Source of the DNA: Mactromeris polynyma
Taxonomy: Eukaryota > Mollusca > Bivalvia > Venerida > Mactridae
DNA length: 64,000 nucleotides
Assembly: GCA_032209605.1 (NCBI GenBank)
Contig: JASFXZ010000003.1
Location: forward strand, 8,744,807 to 8,808,806
Direction of reading: 5' to 3'
Shown: positions 1 to 12,761 of the stretch, piece by piece
Numbering within the stretch: the stretch's first letter is position 1
How the letters are laid out: every line of letters begins with the position of its first letter
The notes under the pieces: model-generated
Databases searched by the model: none
Seen by the model: only the letters and a program-made list of their open reading frames with translations
What the model was told of the DNA's origin: nothing
Position numbers and translations under genes: made by a program

Positions 1-174
1 CAGAGAGCCGCTCACAGCAGCACCCTTTGGTTGACACACAGTTTGGCTATTGTTGAGAGGTTGTTGCCCAAGACAGAGAGCCGCTCACAGCAACACCCTT
101 TGGTTGACACACAGTTTGGCTATTGGTGAGAGGTTGTTGCCCAAGACAGAGCCGCTCTGAAGAGGTTACACTGT
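1..174. repeat. 73-bp tandem duplication in a MITE end (family D)
   Basis: Positions 1-73 and 74-146 repeat the same unit (cagagagccgctcacagc...). The block ends in gaggttacactgta. The same end recurs in mirror form at 22564-22632, 28937-29022 and 51984-52073, which defines a MITE family with TACAGT-type termini. Confidence 0.65.
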
Positions 175-809
175 AAACTGATATCTAAATGCTTCAAAAA
201 AGCAAGCACAGTATTGGTGCATGTACCAGAGAAATATCGCGGATATACTAATCTCCTTGTCACCTAACATTTTCAGCCATAAATCCTTACAATACGTTAT
301 TATAAAGTCTTATGTCTCACATATCGCTTCGCCTCTTTTACTCTTCGCTGGAGATAATGAAACTTCCGATCAATTTTCCTCTCCAAAAAGGCTTTGTTAT
401 GACGTCATAAATTTCGATGCTTCTCTCAAATGGTTCCATTAATCACTTTGCTGGCTTCTTGCACGTTTTCAACTTTTTATTTGTTTAGTTGGTGTTGTTT
501 AATCTTAACGTGCGTGGCGCTTCGTGCTAAACTAGAAATAATTTTGTTTACGGTTTAGGTGAGGTGTAGGGGGTGTTGTCAAAATTTGTTTTCTCTTGAA
601 ATAATTCAACCAGAAAGGGTCTCTCACACTGTCGGTAGTTTAGTTGAAATGATAGAGTGTCTTTTGGGGGCACATTTAATAGACGCTGACACTTGCCTTA
701 AATTTGATTTTTTACCCATTCAATTTCTTTGTTTCGAGTTATAGGTGTTTGGTCTAACACACTGTCCTGTCCAGTGGTACTCACTAGCCGCGATTGCTTT
801 AAATACATG

Positions 810-872
810 TACAGTGAACTCTCAGTAGTATGACCAGCATTGGTTCCGAAGACAGTCGGTCGTAATTGGGCT
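810..872 (+). mobile_element. MITE end fragment (TACAGTGAAC)
   Basis: Begins tacagtgaactctcagtag and continues with a 'ggttccgaagacagtcggtc' stretch shared with the MITEs at 48519 and 5384. No right end is visible, so it is a truncated copy. Confidence 0.4.
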
Positions 873-1670
873 TGTTACTTGTGCATTTAGTATACATTTA
901 CTATTAATTGTACATGCATACTTATTCCGCTTTAGCATTCAAAATACAATACTTAATCCTCGATAGTCAAAAGAAAATTTTGTATTATGTACTTTTAAAT
1001 AATGTAGGTTTCCCTACATTAACAAAACATGCAAAGAATATAACCTTGATCATTTGTACAATATTCCCGTTTTGCGAAACAATAAGCGTCATTCTCATTA
1101 TGCCGTACCAGCGTAGCTCAGAATGAATTTGTTTCAACCAGAAGGTTATTCTAAAAGTCGTTTCTCAATTAAGAAAACTTTTTTTAGCCCGCATACTCAA
1201 GTAAAAAACGTGATACCAGCATCAGTGATATGCTTGCAATTACTTTTCTGTTCTAAAACGTTTTTTACAATGCTCTAAAAAGTAAACATAAATGCTGAAC
1301 ATACTCAAATAAACGTTTTACATTTATTTTCTGTGAAATACGACCATAGTACTTGTGTATTGCGTCTTTATTTTGGTGACCGCATCTCTGTTTGCGCGCT
1401 CTGTATAAGGCTTTTTAGACAACGGCAGTATTGCATGATATTCGGACTCGTATTTATTACATATGCGACACATTTCTTGTTCGAAACATTATCAGCTGTT
1501 TTTTTCGTTATCTTATTTCTCAACTTATGACGGAGGTACCTGGGGGTAAATATAGAATGTAGTCATGGTTGTATGACATTTACAGGTAGGGCGTTATGAA
1601 TAAGAATAGGGACCTCATATATCACGTGACGGCTTTACGGGTTGCATATTGTACAACACGTTCTGAGATT

Positions 1671-1740
1671 GCCCGATTAGCTCACTCGGTAGAGCGCTCG
1701 ACTGCCAATGCGAATGTGTACCGTTCTTACCACGGAGCCA
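1671..1740 (+). repeat. tRNA-derived SINE head
   Basis: Starts gcccgattagctcactcggt, a good RNA polymerase III A box in tRNA layout. The downstream half does not fold as a T arm or close the acceptor stem, so this is a SINE relic rather than a tRNA gene. Confidence 0.45.
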
Positions 1741-1978
1741 TATGTTGTTAATGATGATTTCACTGAAGATAATACCCCCATAGTCATTTGTTAATTGAGA
1801 ATTTGTTAATTGCTTTTGAAGAACAGGCTAGAAGTGGTTGATAACCAATCGACACGTGTTAGGTTCAGTGAACACTGTTGTCAAACTGAACGCAATATTT
1901 AATTTACATTCTGGGCATTATTTCAGTTAAGTAAATGCATGAAATTATTATTATATATATATCTCATGTAGCGAACTA

Positions 1979-2072
1979 CAGTAAACCCCCAATAATAAGA
2001 CGACCCGTGGGACCCTAGAATTCTGGTCTTCTTATTGAGGTGGTCTTACCATTGAAGTTGAATAATGAGCAA
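1979..2072 (+). mobile_element. Pogo/Tigger-like MITE, left part
   Basis: cagtaaacccccaataataa after TA, then a 'tggtcttcttattgaggtggtc' type stretch and 'gagcaaaat', as in the intact copy at 5750-5906. The interior passes straight into the 39/41-bp minisatellite and no right terminus follows. Confidence 0.6.
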
Positions 2073-2797
2073 AATACGAGTCCCAATGATAATGTAACCT
2101 TAGACAACGAGCAGATACGAGTCCCAATGATAATGTAACCTTAGACGACGAGCGGATACGCGTCCCAATGATAATGTTACCTGCAGACGAGCGGATACGA
2201 GTCCCAATGATAATGTAACATTAGACGACGAGCGGATACGAGTCCCAATGATAATGTTACCTGCAGACGAGCGGATACGAGTCCCAATGATAATGTAACC
2301 TTAGACGACGAGCGGATACGCGTCCCAATAGTAATGTTACCTGCAGACGAGCGGATACGCGTCCCGATGATAATGTTACCTGCAGACGAGCGGATACGCG
2401 TCCCAATGATAATGTTACCTGCAGACAAGCGGATACGCGTCCCAATGATAATGTTACCTGCAGACGAGCGGATACGCGTCCCAATGATAATGTAACCTTA
2501 GACGACGAGTGGATACGCGTCCCAATGATAATGTAACCTTAGACGACGAGCGGATACGAGTACCAATGATAATGTAACCTTAGACGACGAGCGGATACGC
2601 GTCCCAATGATAATGTAACCTTAGACGACGAGTGGATACGCGTCCCAATGATAATGTAACCTTAGACGACGAGCGGATACGAGTACCAATGATAATGTAA
2701 CCTTAGACGACGAGCGGATACGAGTACCAATGATAATGTTACCTGCAGACGAGCGGATACGATTACCAATGATAATGTAACTCGCAGACGAGCGTCT
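2050..2797. repeat. 39/41-bp minisatellite, about 18 units
   Basis: Units start gacgagcggatacgcgtccc and end in either ttacctgca (39 bp) or taaccttagac (41 bp). The two variants occur in interspersed blocks, a sign of unequal exchange. It begins inside the MITE at 1979. Frames open across it are repeat artefacts. Confidence 0.9.
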
Positions 2798-3739
2798 TGA
2801 TCCGCTTGCGTCGCCCCTGTTCTTTTATAATTTCTGATTTACGATATCTGTCATATGCAATTCCAAACAGTTGCATCCTTAATTTTTTATTTTATTATGT
2901 AATATTTATCATTATTTATTATGCGGTATATACAGTTATTTATTATATAATGCATATAATAAATGGTTTACAAATATGTAATCAAATAAGTACAATATTT
3001 ACGACATTTGGAAATAGATACGAGAAGAATTCTTAATCTGATAAAAGCCGGCAAAATGCTGGAATTCTTTACGAGTATTTGCCTAACTTTATCTAGAAAC
3101 ACATTTGTTGATATACTGCGTAATATCAAACTATTTACAATCATTCATTTTAGTTATCTAAAGTAAATTTTGCCGTCTCGGAAACATATTTCGTTTCTTT
3201 GATGTTGAAAAATTAAACACAGCTATTTTTGTGTGTCTTCAATTTTACGATCATCATTACATCGATATGTAGGCAGAAAATGAGCATTTTAAACTTCATA
3301 ATTGCATTCACGGCATGCAAACGAAATGTTTAAAAGACAACAATTACTTTCCGGCTTGAACCAAGAATCTTGGAAAATAATTTTTTGCTTTTATCTCTTT
3401 AAGTGTCCTAAATAAGATATTAATTGTTACCGCAACGCAATTGGCTTTCTTGAAAACCACTGTGTCATGAATTATGTATGTATTTAAACCATTTCCATCA
3501 CAAAATGGTATTATTTGGTCATTTCTCAAACAGTATTAGTATGCGTAATGGGACAAGCTATATGCTAATGATTGGACGAATCCACGATATGTGCGCAAAA
3601 GTAATTATGATGACGTCAGAGAATTTGGAACGATAGAGAAATGCGGGTGTTGGTTGAAAATAAGCAACATCGGAATTTAATTATGTTTTTTTAAAGACAT
3701 ACAATTTTTGCGTTCAAACTCCCTGCCAGGAGCATTAAT

Positions 3740-3880
3740 AATAATAATCATGAATAACAACAACAAAAATAACAATAATAAAAAAAAACAATATTAAAAA
3801 AAACACAATAATAATGATAAAAAAATATTATTATTATTATTATTATTGTTATAACAATACATAAACCATAATAATTGAAA
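3740..3880. repeat. AT-rich simple sequence (ataat)n
   Basis: Mixed ata/taa trinucleotide runs and A-tracts. The rest of 2800-5380 is AT-rich with no gene or clear repeat that I recognise. Confidence 0.7.
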
Positions 3881-5383
3881 AAAATCGATCCATTTTACAA
3901 GAAATAAATTACGTCCACCTCAAGAAAAATGTGTATGAAAATTGTTAATACATGTATTTCGGAATGTGTCTCTTATTTTTAAATGGCGGGCACTTGGAAT
4001 GTTGACTTTATCTTGTAATGTCTTTTTGAGTTGTAGATATGTTAGGGTCACCTTTAGGGTAGTTGTTTGATACTGACGTAGCGCTTTCGTAGATTGACAG
4101 GTTACAACTCTTTGTGTTTTGGGTCGCAAGCAAACATCATCCCAGCATAAATTCGACACTTTTAACAGCTGTGGGAAGTTATTGCTGTTTGGAGTTTGGC
4201 AAAACCGCCTCATGAACCGGAACATATCTGGAATGGACTCAGAAATAACCGATCGACCGACCATGTGACGGACTGACAAAGAAAACGACTTAATAAACTT
4301 GTGGTCATAATTCTCTGTGATTTACTTTAAACGTATTTATTCCCAGATTTATTCTATCCATTTATACAGTGTAACCTGTCAAAACCGAACCCTTTACATA
4401 CCGAACAACTGTATAAACCGAACAACGAAAGGTTGTCGGAATGAATTTTGTATTATTTTCACTTATACCTGTGAAAACGGACGATCGACCCGGTCTGGTT
4501 TCACTGTACATAAATCAGACTTTTTTATTACAAAGAAATGGATACACATTTATGACAAAGTCTCGCAGAATTCTTCTCCATCGTTGACAATAAATTTCAT
4601 GGACATGTTTTGCTTCGAGGTACTAGGGTTGTAAATGAGGAAAGAAAATAGAAAACATGCGTGTTCAATGATTTGCAATGTTTGTACAGCGTTATACGAC
4701 TAGAACACCAAATGGTCTTCCTCAAACCAACTCGAGTATTAAATCAACTGTTAATTCTACAATATTCGATCTACGGAATATTTTCCCAGACATCTACATG
4801 GCAGAATCCTCACTTTTCTGCGTTTTCATCATTACTATTTTCTCTATTGATGTAAACAAAGGAATATCAAGTTGACATTGATGCTGCGAGACGTGTACGG
4901 CAGACTGTATATAATATAATTCCAAAGAAAACATTCTTGCAATTTTATTGGAGCCAGGCTCGGCTCAGTTAAAACATATTGTGTGTACATTACGGGTATC
5001 CGGTTTAATCCCCTCGGATATAACGGGCTAAGATATCGTCTGCTGACCGATTCAACTTGTTATTCGTCTATATTTATAAGCACACGCATCTAACCTGTGA
5101 CGTCTGGTGATAGGCCAAAACTTCACACCATATTGCATTGTTACTGATCGTCTGTTTAATGTGTTTTGGTGCCAAACGCGACATTTATGAAAAGGGATTG
5201 TAATTTCCTGGTAGGATATTCATATGAATAATCAGGTTCGTATTCGTTTTTCTTGTTTTTGAACTTTTATGGAAATTATTTCCACTCAGTGACCTTACTT
5301 TGTTGATTAATTCAGAGTTATAAAACATGAATCCAATACGAATGTTCGAGTGTTGTTTTGGAACTTGGAATGTTTTTTTAAAC

Positions 5384-5542
5384 ACTGAAACCTCGATAAT
5401 AAGACCAACATGGGTCTGAAGAAAGGTGGTCTGGTTATCGAGGTAAAATATGGTAGAAAAATAGATAACTGGTTTATGAAAATGCGATCATGTTAATATT
5501 GGGGTCTGAAACCGAGGTGGTATTTAAGTAAGGGTTTACTGT
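5384..5542 (+). mobile_element. Pogo/Tigger-like MITE
   Basis: Left end cactgaaacctcgataataa and right end aagtaagggtttactg are inverted, with an internal ggtggtctggttatcgaggt segment of the same family as 5750-5906. More diverged than that copy. Confidence 0.6.
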
Positions 5543-5749
5543 TGTTGTACGCGTATATTGTGCTAATAATAATAATGATAATCTGTTATTCATGTAAACA
5601 TTGCATTCATGATTTTTTGCTTAGCAGATTTATTGTAACCAGGAATATACGTGTGTCTTAACGACCGTAATGAATTATGGGAAAGAAATGAGATTGTACT
5701 TTTTATACGATATAAGTTAAATAATACAATATGCCGTTATTTACATATA

Positions 5750-5906
5750 CAGTAAAACCTCAATAAAAATACCACATTTGAGACCGTTGAAATCTGGTCT
5801 TATTGTTGAGTTGGTCTTAATATTGAGATTGAATAAAGAACAAAATGGACTCGAAAATTGAGGCCTCAATTTGAGGTGGTCTTATTATTGAGGTGGGGTT
5901 TTACTG
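5750..5906 (+). mobile_element. Intact pogo/Tigger-like MITE, 157 bp, TA target duplication
   Basis: cagtaaaacctcaat at the left and the inverted ttgaggtggggttttactg end at the right, flanked by TA on both sides. A CAGT-type terminus with TA duplication is the hallmark of the pogo/Tigger branch of Tc1/mariner. It encodes nothing and would have been moved in trans. Confidence 0.75.
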
Positions 5907-6010
5907 TACTGGTCAAAATGCTTACCCGCCATTTTGTATTTTGAGAATATTGTACTACATTGTGACAGATTTACATTTAATTTTCTTCCATAGTCAAATT
6001 CATTTGAAAT

Positions 6011-6173
6011 ATAAATAAATAGAGGATCTTACATGAGTGCTTATTTGATATTGTTTTTATGAAACGAGTCGACTGAATATGACGCGACGCTGCCGAGCGT
6101 CATATTCGTTTCAGTCGACGAGTTTCATAAAAACAATATCAAATAATCACGAATGTAAGATTCTATTTATCAC
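6011..6173. repeat. Foldback element with long inverted arms
   Basis: About 75-80 bp arms around a loop near 6093, including gatattgtttttatgaaac on the left and its complement gtttcataaaaacaatatc on the right. Pairing continues out to ataaatag/ctatttat with a few mismatches. The transcript would form a long hairpin. No coding content. Confidence 0.8.
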
Positions 6174-6411
6174 ATAACACCATAAATAGATTGTTTTCAG
6201 TCTTTAAATATACGTTTACTAGTGCTGTGATTCGGCTATTTATGTAACTAGTTACATATGATATTTATGTCACTGCTTTATGCCACTCCTGGAGTGCAAG
6301 TTATGTGATAAAAAGGCTTACTGCAATCTAACCTATGGGAGTTATACCCAGTAGCTTTTTTAAGAGTAAGTGAAATATAACTGGCATGTCAGCATTTTTG
6401 GATAAATATCT

Positions 6412-6540
6412 ACTGTGAAACCTCAATAACCAAACCAGCATTGATTCTGAAAAGCTCATGTTTATTAGGAAGTCTGGTTATCGAGTTTTAAAATATTGAA
6501 GAAAAATCTGCTCCATGAAAATGCGGTTTTGTTATTTGGA
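6412..6540 (+). mobile_element. Pogo/Tigger-like MITE, truncated
   Basis: Begins ctgtgaaacctcaataacc and shares interior motifs (ctggttatcgagtt, gaaaatgcggt) with the family, but no right terminus is present. Confidence 0.5.
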
Positions 6541-6594
6541 TAATTTTAATTTTGATTTATGTGTATATGTTGGAAAGCAATGACCATATTTTCA

Positions 6595-6845
6595 CTTTAT
6601 ATACTGTTCATGCTATTTTCTGCCCAGTTTCGGCCTATTGTTGCCAGCTGTCTTGACTTGTCATATGATCTTTTCCATCCATGAATTCCCCCCCTCCCAC
6701 TGTTTGTCCTCTTTTATTCTACTAGTTATTCCTTATGGTCGACCAGGCAATTTCTTGCGCCCATGTTCCCTTACGTATGGGGAGACACTGTCTTATGTAT
6801 GTGGCGTTCCCTGTAGCAACTTATTCTCTCACTTTGACTGTATAG
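6595..6845 (+). repeat. Dispersed repeat family R
   Basis: Shares long stretches (ggcctattgttgccagctgt, cactgtcttatgtatgtggc, ttccctgtagcaacttattc) with 53245-53425, 55445-55545 and 63020-63275, and with 8225-8490 in reverse. About 250 bp, with no terminal repeats or coding potential seen. Class unknown. Confidence 0.7.
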
Positions 6846-7197
6846 TCGAATATCTACTACTATCAGTTATAAAAGTATCTGTGAATTAATGGTACCAGCG
6901 CCAGTCTAGTATTGAAGCAAGACTATATATTCACAAACTACGGCAGTGTATGACTATTCAGGAGCGATGTAACAATGAAAAAGTAATTCCTTCATGCAGA
7001 TATATCTTGATTTGTTTTGCTGATAAAATACCGTATTCTAATTGAATGCGACATCAACTGCTATTCTGTGTACAGTTACACAGTATTTTTTACTTTTATG
7101 TTCATTTTCGTACAACGGTGTAGTCATATAATACACCATAGAGCAGCAACTCTTGGTGGTATAAAACTTGAAATGTGTTTGTATTTCGCAACGAATG

Positions 7198-7366
7198 TTC
7201 AGCGAAACCTACATAATATGAGATCGTTCTTAGTTGCAAAAAGGTCTCATTTTCGAGAGTAAATATAAAAGAAAAAAAAAGAAAACTGTCCTATCAAAAT
7301 GCGGTCTTATTAATGAGTTGGTCTTATCATCGAGTTCGAGGTGGTCTTTAAGTGGAGTTTTACTAA
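7198..7366 (+). mobile_element. Pogo/Tigger-like MITE, diverged
   Basis: gcgaaacctacataat at the left and gaggtggtctttaagtggag then ttttact at the right, with the interior tggtcttatcatcgag. Termini are eroded. Confidence 0.5.
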
Positions 7367-7867
7367 ACCAGTATGACTAGAATTAATCGATTGTTATCGA
7401 ACAATGAGTGACATACTGCGAGATAAACACATTTGAGATAACCAAGCTGTATAGTGCATTGTGAATATCGATAGCGGAGAGCAAAAGCTGACTGACTTTG
7501 TGTCTTTGACTTGCGTGTTGCTTCGACTTAACAGAATCGAGTTATCAGATACTACAATATTTGTTAAGGTCAAAAGGTTAATCGAATTTTCGAGTCAATT
7601 CACCAAAAGACATGTTTTTCTATGGTCCGTAATCATTTGGAGAAACTACGTTTTTGTAGATAGTCCCAAATGAACGTCTGGTTCCCGGAAATACTTTTAC
7701 ATGAGATCCCTTGAGAGACTTCAAATTTTGAAAAGCTTATTTTCATTAGAATTTGTACAGCATAACAGTCATCGTCTGCATTATACAGATCCGATGTTAT
7801 TAATGCGACAGAGTAGACCGTTATATGCACACACCACTGCAGCAATACTGACAGTTAAAATTGTGTA

Positions 7868-8138
7868 AGGATGTGGTCAAGGGGTATCTAGAGCGTCGGA
7901 TTTTGAAGCGAAGGCTGTGGTCAAGGGGTATCTAGAGCGTCGGATTTTGAAGCGAAGGCTGTGGTCAAGGGGTATCTACAGCGTCGTATTTTGAAGCGAA
8001 GGCTGTGGTCAAGGGGTATCTAGAGCGTCGGATTTTGAAGCGAATGCTGTGGTCAAGTGGTATCTAGAGCGTCGGATTTTGAAGCGAAGGCTGTGGTCAA
8101 GGGGTATATAGAGCGTCGGATTTTGAAGCGAAGGCTGT
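7868..8138. repeat. 44-bp minisatellite, 6 units
   Basis: Unit gtggtcaaggggtatctaga plus gcgtcggattttgaagcga. Units differ by single bases only, so amplification is recent. No relation to the neighbouring MITEs is visible. Confidence 0.9.
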
Positions 8139-8224
8139 GAGCTTGAGACACGCGTTTGTTCCAGCTTGAATTGCGGACTTCACAATTCCTGAATATTGCA
8201 CGAGTATTGGTCAGTAATCCAGGT

Positions 8225-8490
8225 AGCAGTCACCAAGAGTAAGAGAGAGAATAATTGGCCACAGGGAACGCCACATACATAAGACAGCGCCTCCCCACGC
8301 GCACTTCCGGGAAAACAACAGTCCGCGTAAAGCTTAAGGCATTTTGGGAGGTGTAAGGGTTAATACGTAAGGGAACAGGGGCGCAAGGAATGGCCTGGCC
8401 GACTATAAGGGATAACTAAGGAGAGGAGGGGAGTTAATGGATGGAATACATCACAGGATAAGTCAAGACATCTGGCAACAATAGGGGCCG
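8225..8490 (-). repeat. Dispersed repeat family R, reverse copy
   Basis: Reverse complement of the block at 63020-63275: agggaacgccacatacataa at its left, gttaatggatggaatacatc and atctggcaacaataggggcc at its right. Confidence 0.7.
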
Positions 8491-8750
8491 AAATTGTAAA
8501 ATAAGTTTAACTAACATGATTATAAGCTTGACTGGCCAAATCATGTCAGATATTAAATGAAACAATTATTTTATAAATATCACAATTATACGAAAAAGTG
8601 CAGCGTTTACGTTCTAGAAATTTTTCTTAGCTAGCTGGAATTGGCTGGATGTCAACGAAAAAAACGATAAAAACTGTTATTAAAAGTTTCGATACAAAAA
8701 TATTGAATGAATGTTTACAAGCGCGTCATTATTGCCTGTCTTGGTTAGTA

Positions 8751-8923
8751 CAGTATGCCCTCGTTTTTTCGACTACCTTTTATCCGAATGCTTGGTATAA
8801 TCCGAAATGAATATCAGGTCCCGATGTATCTTCTTAGGCATGTCGAATTGAAATGGGCTATTCCATGTGTTATTCGAAATAAAAATTCGGACCAGATGAA
8901 TTCGAATAAAGGAGGTCCGACTG
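8751..8923 (+). mobile_element. Pogo-like MITE, CAGT...ACTG ends, TA target duplication
   Basis: Starts cagtatgccctcgttttttc and ends aaaggaggtccgactg, each flanked by TA. The interior is rich in ttcgaa/ttcggat motifs and matches 52872-53036 in part. The frames open across it on both strands are not genes. Confidence 0.65.
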
Positions 8924-8939
8924 TATATATTATGCATTA

Positions 8940-10120
8940 CGACAAAAGCATGATTTTGAATAATTCGACCAAACAATCATCCGTCTCGAAATTGTAAACT
9001 TGAGTGATGACGAAAGAAACCGATGAGAACGAACTTGGCTTGAAATACACACACACGCTCGTGGTTGTTCAGTAGTTGATAGACCTTACTGGCATTATGT
9101 CATGGCATTAATGATTACGAGCCGCGTATAATTAGAATGAAATTAGCGATGAGGTGCCATCGCTTTGTCATTAGTATCACTCGCTTGGGTCTCCAAAACG
9201 ACACAATCAGCTCAAACCGGTTGAAAACGTCGTTATCGTACTAGCAAGAGACAAAAACCTGGCACAATATACAATCCCATCTTACCAGCATATCGTTTTT
9301 AAAACAATAGTTTATTATCAGTATTTCATTTATTACTTAATTTAATCAAACAGACTACTTGTAATGCATATTTTCTAAAAGTTCAGATAGTTATATCGGA
9401 AACGATGTATATATGAAAATTAAATACATATTTCACTGTAAACAAATTGTTTTGTAAGTCTCCGGGAAGCGCTGTGTACTTGGGTTACTATAGTTTGAAA
9501 AACATAGAAAGAAATGGTACTCATCTTCTAGCTCTTTGCAGAGCGGACCGCGAAACAATAATCAACATAATGTTTTATTTCTACTTACAAGTCTTGTCTT
9601 AATTATAGAATAACATTGAAACAATACATATTTCTTCGTTAAGCTTCCGTCTTCAGCGTTTAAACGGTCATATAATTATCTTGTTTGTTATTCTCCAGAC
9701 TCCTGTGGGGATTTGAAATCGTATATAATATCTTATTATGTTGTTAGCGAGTCGTGTGGCATTTTGTAAATGGATATATATGTTAGCTGGTGATATATTT
9801 CTTTTTTCTCCATTATATATCGTATTAAAACTGCACTCCGACGCAGATCAGACGGTTGTATTTTCAGACTGGTTATCCATTTTATTACTGTTTTCTCCTA
9901 GGGATAAATTGTTTACGTCAGGGTGAAAATGAAATGTTTGACATGAGAAATTTTGTGTTATCGGGTAACAAGTCCAGAAACACTCAATTCGCATTACTAC
10001 AAATGGAGGTGTTTTATGTCTTAACATTTAGTTTTAACTTACTTATTACATAGTCGATTTTGAAATAAGTTTTCAAGTTGTATTAAATGATTAAATTAAA
10101 TAATGACTGCTCCCTGGGTT
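8940..10120. other. AT-rich intergenic DNA, nothing recognised
   Basis: Short open frames only, no splice-supported exon, no tandem or terminal repeats that I can see. Confidence 0.5.
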
Positions 10121-10123
10121 ATA

Positions 10124-10352
10124 CAGGGTGTTTAAAAAGTGTGTTCACAAAGTTTGAATTTCGATAGAATGAAATAATTCTGTGTACACTGGCTTTATTT
10201 CGCATAAAGAAAACTGATGCCCTTTTCACGAATATCTGTTTTATATTGATCTCTAACGCAGAAGTAAACTATCGGTACATAGCGACATAGATGGAACGAG
10301 CAATTAAAAAGATACTGAAATTTCAACTTTGTGAACGAACTTTAACACCCAG
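10124..10352. mobile_element. 229-bp mariner-like MITE with TA target duplication
   Basis: cagggtgtttaaaaagtgtg then ttcacaaagttt at the left. The right end is the inverted counterpart (aactttgtgaacgaacttta, then acacccag). TA flanks both ends. No coding capacity. Confidence 0.75.
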
Positions 10353-10626
10353 TAAACAAGGATTAGAACTCACGACGACCTTTCGGATCTAGAAACCGGC
10401 GCTATTGACCTCATTCTGGCGTCTCTTCCGGTGCCCTAACATTTCTTTGCACACGGAAGATACCCTTAGATTTACCTCCACATCTATAGTGCCACATATA
10501 GGCCGTGCCGCATTTAGGCCTCGTACGATCTTAATGCGTGGCGCATTTAGGTCGTAACGAGAAGAACTATATGCGGCGAACAGGCATGGTCATGCCGCAT
10601 ATAGATATTTTATGGTTTGTCCTATT

Positions 10627-10960
10627 TAAAGTCATCATCATCATCATCATTGATCACATTTGATCATCATCACCAATAATCCATTACACATTATCGATTA
10701 TTGATCAATATTTATTTATCAACAATAATCGAACACCATTTATCAAAAAGTGATCACTAATTAGCGATCACCTAACATCGATAATCGATCACCGTCATTG
10801 ATCACAAATAATCGATTACCGACCACTGATTATCGATCTGAGATTTATAAATCAATTACAGATTATCGACTATTGATCACCTATCATTGATCAACGATCA
10901 CCGATTATCGATCAATGGTCACAGATAATCGATACATGATCGTCGATCATCAACAGAAAA
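10627..10960. repeat. Degenerate ATCGAT/TGATCA-rich tract
   Basis: Opens with (tca)n and continues as an irregular mixture of gattatcgat, tgatcac and atcgatca words, most self-complementary. No fixed period is visible. Confidence 0.65.
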
Positions 10961-11082
10961 AGATGCTAGAATAAAATAGTTTGGTATAGTGTTGCTTGAT
11001 TAAAAACCGATCAACAGATTCGAGCAGTAAAAAGCGAATAACCATTAACATATTATTTGATCACATCGCCACAACCGCAGAA

Positions 11083-11158
11083 GGTTGTACCCCGGATCAA
11101 ACCGCGACCTTCGGACTGGTAATGTAGTGCGATAGACTACTACAGGCGCTAGACGGGG
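11083..11158 (-). repeat. tRNA-like fragment
   Basis: On the minus strand a B-box-like cggtttgatcc and a weak A box (tagcgcctgtagtagtc). It does not form a cloverleaf, so a tRNA-derived relic is likely. Confidence 0.3.
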
Positions 11159-11744
11159 ATTCATGATAAATTGAGTACTTACTAAATGTGCTCTGTAGAA
11201 CGCACTTTGGTTTCAACCAGAGTATGGTATTGAACACCAATCATCATTATCAGTATCTTTATTATCGTAATGATTATTATAATGATTATTATTATTATCA
11301 TCATTTTAACAGATAACACCATGTGCGTTAGCAATTAATCAAACAAGTGTCTTTAAAAATGTGTTTAAACTTATCATTTCTGTGAGGTTTCGTCAAAATC
11401 CACAAAATGTACAATGTAAAAGACGAAGCGCTGAAAAAAAAATCTATATGCCTACTATAATATAAGTGTACATAAATGGGGCATAACTCATGGAAAAATC
11501 ATTCGACCGACAGTGGTTAAGGTACATTGGTTATGATGCATAAGTCAGTTTATGTCCTTGTAAAATATAGTATTCAAATATTCGTTTCAGTAAAACATTT
11601 TAAAGAGAAGTGATTTAAATGCGGCGCCGAGGCACATGTCCGCCGCATTAAGCTTACGTGTGCGTGTCCTATATGCGGCGAAGTACGCCGCATTAAGGTC
11701 ATACGCGGCCTAAATGCGGCACGGCCTATATGTGGCACTACACA

Positions 11745-12761
11745 CATCTCTGATGGAAATCGGTTGATCTGACTTGACATGGAAGGTGGGTATGATCGGA
11801 AAATATTTTATGGTCATTGACAATGCTTTTCAAAGTGTCATTTCGAATAAATGATTATTCATCTCTTCATGCCTATATTGTAATCACGCTGACGTGTTGG
11901 CAATGAAAACATGGCCCATTGTGCTGTGCTTTTTCGCAAATTCTTCTCGCATGATTACGCAATTTACAGCGAGATAAATTATTACGTAATTCAAAATTAC
12001 ATAGCAGAAACCAACAAGGCATTAAGTTGTATTTAAGCTCTTTATCTAAGGACGAGGAAAGAACTAACTGACATTGATGAGGTGAATAATTTCATTGATA
12101 AAGTAGATGATTGCTAATGTTAAGACTGACATTTTTACCAAGGAGGGAATGACCACGCGATAATCAACAATCAAACTAATGTTTAATGGTACTTTTTGCT
12201 ACTCGACTTTGAGAAAGCATACTCGGTCGTTTTCGATTATTTCTTTATCTTGCAACCAGCGGAAGCTACAATTTGAAGAACGTAAAGCATACACAGAGAG
12301 TATTAACATATACTCAGCACATTTAAAAACGTACACTGTTTTACCAACCATACTTTTATTACTTTTGAAACTTACTTCTTATGAAAATACTTATCGATTG
12401 TCATGAAATGTAGCATACATGTTGCGTACACGTGCAATATCGTGTCAAGTTCTTTTCTTGTATCCGAAAAGTCAGTCATTGAAAATTGAGAAATCCCATA
12501 TGGTGCGTTATTAAATACACTGAGTATATATACAAGATAATATATTACATGAAATATATGGTAATTGCAAAATATTACACATAACAAACCAACAAGAATA
12601 AAAAACATACCCACAAAATAAGATAATATTACTATACTATCAATTGAATATTAATTTTGAATGAAAAAATCATGCTAATGTGGTACATTGTATTTGTTTT
12701 GTTTCAAACTTATAAGGCGAAACATGGCAAATTCTCCTCCAGTCACGCTATCCTCAGTTGT
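11745..12761. other. Intergenic DNA before the 57-bp array
   Basis: AT-rich with short frames on both strands and no gene that I recognise. The array's left flank carries acttataagg at about 12708. Confidence 0.45.

Larger units (their letters stand above)
10488..11744. mobile_element. 1.25-kb non-autonomous element with terminal inverted repeats
   Basis: The left end agtgccacatataggccgtg... and the right end ...cacggcctatatgtggcact are perfect inverted repeats for about 33 bp and related further in. Subterminal regions carry many atgcggc/gccgcat motifs in both directions, GC-rich against AT-rich surroundings. The interior holds a gatcatcgat-rich tract (10627-10960) and a tRNA-like piece (11083-11158). 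No transposase frame. Superfamily not assigned and the target duplication is unclear. Confidence 0.75.
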
